From JBGAJN01 sp044224905 (lineage in GTDB: Bacteria; Verrucomicrobiota; Verrucomicrobiia; Limisphaerales; JBGAJN01), in NCBI GenBank assembly GCA_044224905.1, contig JBGAJN010000001.1, positions 1,736,001-1,800,000 on the forward strand: a stretch of DNA of 64,000 bases, in the 5' to 3' direction. Each line of letters opens with the position of its first letter. Positions within the stretch are counted from its first letter, which is position 1. A program made the position numbers and the translations under genes. Under the pieces are notes generated by a model. It worked only from the letters and a program-made list of their open reading frames with translations. It had not been told where the DNA came from and did not search any database. Shown in pieces: positions 60,754 through 64,000 of the stretch.

Positions 60754-61185
60754 GTGAAACGAAGCAAACAAATCAGACTCGTGCTGCTCGGTGGCGTCGC
60801 CACCGGCATGCTGGCGGGATGCGATCCGTCGACGGATACCTCGTATCCGTCGAGCCAGGTGAATACGAACAGCGTTTACACCAACGACTGCTACGTGGCC
60901 GGGCGCGGTTATTATCACGCGCCGTATCACGGGTGGTTTCCGTATCCGTATAATTATTACCTGCCGGGACGCGGCTACTTCCATGGCGGCTTCTGGACGC
61001 CGCAACCGTTCAATAGCCCGATCACCGTGTCGCAGCCGAAACAAACTTCGGTCACGTCATCGTCGAGTCGTTCGTCGAAGGCATTCGGTTCGCCGAGTTC
61101 GTCGAGCTCCTCGAAGAGTTCGACCACGAGTGGTGGAACGTCGCGCGGCGGCTTTGGCAATTCATCGCATTCCTCGGGTTCCTAA
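60754..61185 (+). CDS. Lipoprotein, Ser/Gly-rich (YjfM/DUF1190-like position)
   Basis: 143 aa, GTG start with ggagg 5 bp upstream. Signal with lipobox LLAGC-like ATGMLAGC, then an aromatic/Gly/Tyr-rich part (YVAGRGYYHAPYHGWFPYPYNYYLPGRGYFHGGFW) and a Ser-rich C-terminus. The RGYYHAPYHGWFPYPYN...RGYFHGG segment resembles YjfM/YgiB-type proteins. One of the cassette proteins. Confidence 0.8.
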   Translation: MKRSKQIRLVLLGGVATGMLAGCDPSTDTSYPSSQVNTNSVYTNDCYVAGRGYYHAPYHGWFPYPYNYYLPGRGYFHGGFWTPQPFNSPITVSQPKQTSVTSSSSRSSKAFGSPSSSSSSKSSTTSGGTSRGGFGNSSHSSGS

Positions 61186-62307
61186 ATGCAACGTCACGTC
61201 ATTACGCCGCGGCCCAACTGGCAGGCGAAGGTCGAGGAAGTCGGCCTCACATTCCATACGTTCCCGACCGGCAAGTATTGGGACGAATCGGCCTTCTACG
61301 AACTCACGCGCGGCGAGGTGGATGTTCTGGAAGCGGCAGCGAACAATCTGCACGAGCTGTGCATCAAGGCGGCTGAAGCGGTCATCGAAAACAATTGGTG
61401 GTCGCGTCTCGGCATTCCTGAAGCCGCGGTGCCGGCGATCCGCGCCTCGTGGGATGCCGATGAATTCAGCCTGTATGGGCGCTTTGATTTCGCGTTCGAC
61501 GGACGCACGCCGCCCAAGCTGCTCGAGTATAATGCCGACACGCCGACGGCATTGATCGAGGCATCGGTGGCGCAATGGTTCTGGTTGCAGGACTCGTTTA
61601 AGAACGTAGATCAGTTCAATTCCATTCATGAACGCCTCATTGCGGCATGGAAGAAATGGGGGCGTGGTCCGGTCTATTTCAGCACGGTGAAGGATTTTCC
61701 GGAGGACGAGCAGACGGTCACGTATCTGCAAGACACCTGCGTGCAGGCGGGACTCGAGACGCGCGTCATCGCCGTCGAGGACATCGGCTGGAACGCAAAG
61801 CTGAAGCGTTTCGTCGATCTCGAAGAGCAGCCGATCGACACCTGCTTCAAGCTCTACCCGTGGGAATGGATGTGGCACGAGGAGTTCGGTCAGTACCTCG
61901 CGCAGCGCTCGACTCAGTTCATCGAGCCGACGTGGAAAATGCTACTAAGCAACAAGGGACTGTTGCCGATTTTGTGGGAACTGTTTCCCGGCCACGCCAA
62001 TTTGCTCCCGTGCTTCGATCGCCCGGAGCCATTAAATGGAAACTTCGTGCGCAAACCCAAGCTCAGCCGCGAAGGCAGCAACGTCACGGTGGTCGAAGGC
62101 GGTCGAACGATGGAGGAAACCGGCGGTGATTACGGTGAGGAAGGTTACGTCTATCAGGCGCTTGCTCCAACGCCGGACTTCACAGGAAATCATCCCGTGA
62201 TGGGCGTGTGGATCATCAATCACGAGGCGGGCGGCTTGGGGATTCGCGAGGACACGAAACGCATCACCGGCAACTTCAGCCGCTTCGTCCCGCATTTGTT
62301 TTACTGA
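61186..62307 (+). CDS. Glutathionylspermidine synthase-like ATP-grasp enzyme (YjfC/YgiC-like)
   Basis: 373 aa, starting directly after the lipoprotein stop. ATP-grasp domain: RFDFAFDGRTPPKLLEYNADTPTALIEASVAQWFWLQD, FVRKPKLSREGSNVTVVEGG and GVWIINHEAGGLGIREDTKRITGNFSRFVPHLFY. The family forms amide bonds. In E. coli yjfC/ygiC lie next to YjfL/YjfM-like genes; the biological product of these cassettes is not established. Confidence 0.92.
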   Translation: MQRHVITPRPNWQAKVEEVGLTFHTFPTGKYWDESAFYELTRGEVDVLEAAANNLHELCIKAAEAVIENNWWSRLGIPEAAVPAIRASWDADEFSLYGRFDFAFDGRTPPKLLEYNADTPTALIEASVAQWFWLQDSFKNVDQFNSIHERLIAAWKKWGRGPVYFSTVKDFPEDEQTVTYLQDTCVQAGLETRVIAVEDIGWNAKLKRFVDLEEQPIDTCFKLYPWEWMWHEEFGQYLAQRSTQFIEPTWKMLLSNKGLLPILWELFPGHANLLPCFDRPEPLNGNFVRKPKLSREGSNVTVVEGGRTMEETGGDYGEEGYVYQALAPTPDFTGNHPVMGVWIINHEAGGLGIREDTKRITGNFSRFVPHLFY

Positions 62308-62328
62308 AGGCAGGAAGCTCTCAGGAAT

Positions 62329-62412
62329 TTTCCCGCGAATCTCGCGGATGACGCGAACAAAAAAGGAAATCATTCCGCCGTCTTTCGCGTAATTCGCGTG
62401 TTTCGCGGGAAA
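62329..62412. repeat. Inverted repeat element (cgcgaat words), copy 2
   Basis: 30-nt arms: 62329-62358 begins tttcccgcgaatctcgcgg, and 62383-62412 ends ttcgcgtgtttcgcgggaaa; the arms are imperfect reverse complements around a 24-nt spacer. Same words and orientation as the element at 59094. Confidence 0.75.
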
Positions 62413-62419
62413 GGCTTGG

Positions 62420-63106
62420 TCACTTGTCCGGCCGCGGCAGGTTTTCGATGCCGCCGGAAAATATGTCGAGCAGGTTGACCCCGCTGCGTAGCAGGGCGAT
62501 GAACAATTGAGGCACCAATTCCTCCTTCGACTTGATGTTCTCCAAGACCATGTTGGTCACGCCGAAGTTGAATGAGCGCGTCGCGTCGGGATCGCGCATG
62601 TCCGTATAGCGCAGCGTGCCAAGGCAGACGTTCGCCTTGTCGAGGCCTTTGAATTCCGGCGGCGCTTGGTTGCGCTTTTTCTCCGACTTCTTGTCGCCGC
62701 CTTCTTTCTTCATCTGATCGGCGCGCTCCTGCAACGCCGTCGTGTTCGTCTTGCCCGCCTTGTTCACCACGATGTTCAACTCGGCGAGATTCAGTTGCAG
62801 ATTCTTGATGTGAAGTTCGCGCGCGGAGAGCGCGTCGCGGTCGAGTTCGACGGTCAATTCCGGGAGATCGAGAAACGTCGAGCTGCCGAACTCCGGCGTG
62901 TTCATCAACTTCAGCCGCTCGAGCCGGACGCCGGGTTTGAGGAAGTGCAGTTCCAGCTTGCCGATTGTCGCTTCCATCCCGGTCTGCGCGCGGATGCGGG
63001 ACACGGCCATGTTCCGGACGATGCGGTCAAACATGAGCACGACCAGCACGACGAAGACGACGAACACCAGCCCGAGGCGCAAGGTCCATTTCCAAAAGGT
63101 TTTCAT
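62420..63106 (-). CDS. AsmA/DUF748-like membrane-anchored protein
   Basis: 228 aa. A membrane anchor (LRLGLVFVVFVVLVVLMFDRIV) is followed by a domain with AVSRIRAQTGMEATIGKLELHFLKPGVRLERLKLMN, STFLDLPELTVELDRDALSARELHIKNLQLNLAELNIVVNKAGKTN. This resembles the beta-groove repeats of AsmA/DUF748/YhdP-like proteins. A short charged insert (MKKEGGDKKSEKKRN) precedes a C-terminal barrel. Role in lipid or envelope transport is possible but unproven. Confidence 0.75.
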   Translation of the reverse strand: MKTFWKWTLRLGLVFVVFVVLVVLMFDRIVRNMAVSRIRAQTGMEATIGKLELHFLKPGVRLERLKLMNTPEFGSSTFLDLPELTVELDRDALSARELHIKNLQLNLAELNIVVNKAGKTNTTALQERADQMKKEGGDKKSEKKRNQAPPEFKGLDKANVCLGTLRYTDMRDPDATRSFNFGVTNMVLENIKSKEELVPQLFIALLRSGVNLLDIFSGGIENLPRPDK

Positions 63107-63133
63107 TTCACAATTGTCGGCCGCGCGGTTCGC

Positions 63134-63754
63134 TCAAGGCCCAACGTCTTCGACGGGTAAATCTTCGGGGCGGACTTCGAGACATTCGTCCTGATCCTCC
63201 CAGACCATGGCCGGCCAGAACTCCAAGAATTTCGGCGCGAGTCGCACGCCGGCGAAAGCGAGCAGTTTTTCTGCAGCCTCCGCGGCGTTGTCGAGGGCGT
63301 TGTCGTAATTGCCAGCCTTGCGCTTGCGATCTTCCCAATGGGCGACCGCGTGGACCGGCGCGTATTCCTCGGCCCATTCCTTGATGGCGGAACGCAGCTC
63401 GGCGGGAATGTCCTCGAACGGAACCGAAGTGCCGTTGCAATGCTGGCAGAGCAATCCTGATTCGAGCACATCGCGCGTGAGCAATGGCAGCAATGGAGCG
63501 CGGCAGCACGGCGCCTCAGCGTAATCCGACGGCAACGTGGCGAGGCGTTTGAGCCAGATCTGGCGTTCCTGCGCGACTTGCGCGGCGAGCCGGTACGCGC
63601 CGAAGAGCGGATGCGAAAGACGCCACGCTTTTCCCTGAAGCTGGCTGAGCGTCTGCGACATCCAGCGCGCGAGCGTGAGATCGTCGAAATCACGGAAGGC
63701 TTCACTGTATTCGTCCCATAGGAGATCGAGCGGTGAATCGGAATCGTTGGCCAT
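63134..63754 (-). CDS. Conserved hypothetical protein
   Basis: 206 aa. It has CC...CQHC (APCCRAPLL, LLCQHCNGTS) that could form a zinc site, and helical regions rich in Trp/Glu. No family recognised. Stop lies 28 bp before the AsmA-like start, so the two may be cotranscribed. Confidence 0.65.
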   Translation of the reverse strand: MANDSDSPLDLLWDEYSEAFRDFDDLTLARWMSQTLSQLQGKAWRLSHPLFGAYRLAAQVAQERQIWLKRLATLPSDYAEAPCCRAPLLPLLTRDVLESGLLCQHCNGTSVPFEDIPAELRSAIKEWAEEYAPVHAVAHWEDRKRKAGNYDNALDNAAEAAEKLLAFAGVRLAPKFLEFWPAMVWEDQDECLEVRPEDLPVEDVGP

Positions 63755-63775
63755 CGCTCTCAGTTTGTCGGTGGG

Positions 63776-63797
63776 GATTCAAAGTTCAAGGTTCAAA
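63776..63797 (-). repeat. Short heptad repeat (ctttgaa words)
   Basis: Reading minus: ctttgaa, ccttgaa, ctttgaa, in exact 7-bp phase, upstream of the hypothetical gene at 63754. Confidence 0.5.
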
Positions 63798-63943
63798 GTG
63801 TGTTGGAAGCGATCAACCGCTCCGAGAACACGATGGACTCACTCGAGTGACGCCGGCGAGGAAGCGGCGTTACCGCCAATTTCAAAGCCATGTACGGCAC
63901 GCTGGCTCAAAGTTCGCTATTTGTGACGTGCGGTGGTTTGGCC

Positions 63944-64000
63944 TTACGGCGCCGCATTGCGGCTTTGCCGCCAGCGATCGAGTCCCACGGCGAGGATGAT
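63944..64000 (-). CDS. 3' end of a possible ABC-transporter permease (truncated)
   Basis: 18 codons and a TAA at the window edge translate as IILAVGLDRWRQSRNAAP. This resembles the C-terminal end of BPD_transp_2-type sugar permeases (...ILAVxxDRxR). Too short for certainty. Confidence 0.35.
   Translation of the reverse strand: MILAVGLDRWRQSRNAAP

Overview
The window reads like a bacterial chromosome segment of about 58-60% G+C, most likely from Verrucomicrobiota (Pedosphaera/Limisphaera-type relatives). This is inferred from gene content (carbamoyltransferase-SxtJ-DUF5989 cassette, several DUF218 proteins, an apgM-type phosphoglycerate mutase) and from the style of the intergenic repeats. 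No 16S rRNA or other decisive marker is present. I found no tRNA or rRNA gene, CRISPR array, insertion sequence or prophage.

Region 1 (1-41.4 kb, all genes on +) is one long surface-polysaccharide locus. It starts inside a Wzc-like tyrosine autokinase/chain-length regulator. It contains two NodU/CmcH-type O-carbamoyltransferases, three DUF218 (YdcF/SanA/ElyC-like) membrane proteins, a Wzx flippase, a Wzy-like polymerase, and a WecA/TagO-type initiating phosphotransferase with an unusual C-terminal extension. An O-antigen-ligase-like protein with a TPR-like tail closes the locus. Sugar-precursor genes include wecB and wecC (UDP-GlcNAc to UDP-ManNAc to UDP-ManNAcA) and two SDR epimerases/dehydratases. 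About nine glycosyltransferase genes, four methyltransferases (one FkbM) and an O-acetylation set are also present: an AlgI-like MBOAT with an SGNH partner, two hexapeptide acyltransferases and one acyltransferase-3. Together they predict an acidic, ManNAcA-containing, carbamoylated, acetylated and possibly methylated polymer made by a Wzx/Wzy route.

Region 2 (41.5-52.8 kb, almost all on -) holds a metzincin-like secreted peptidase, then the cell-shape cluster mreB-mreC-mreD-mrdA(PBP2)-rodA followed by an RNase E/G gene. A TfoX-like gene, a sugar-phosphate nucleotidyltransferase and apgM follow. Region 3 (52.9-64 kb, mixed strands) carries housekeeping genes: ygfZ-like, a zinc-ribbon protein, rnc, an M29 aminopeptidase, an ABM-fold protein, mazG, proB, an M42 peptidase, a DUF350/lipoprotein/glutathionylspermidine-synthase-like cassette, an AsmA-like protein, one unknown, and the last codons of a possible ABC permease.

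The most distinctive feature is between the genes. Many intergenic gaps carry degenerate tandem repeats with a strict 7-bp period (units such as tgaatcc, gttcgat, attgcct), often ending within a few bases of a TTG, GTG or ATG start. Other gaps hold short imperfect inverted repeats built from recurring words (cgcgaat, ggcgccaagg, tccgtgtt, ggggagaggg). Some of these repeat types are seen in other bacteria, but their function here is unknown.
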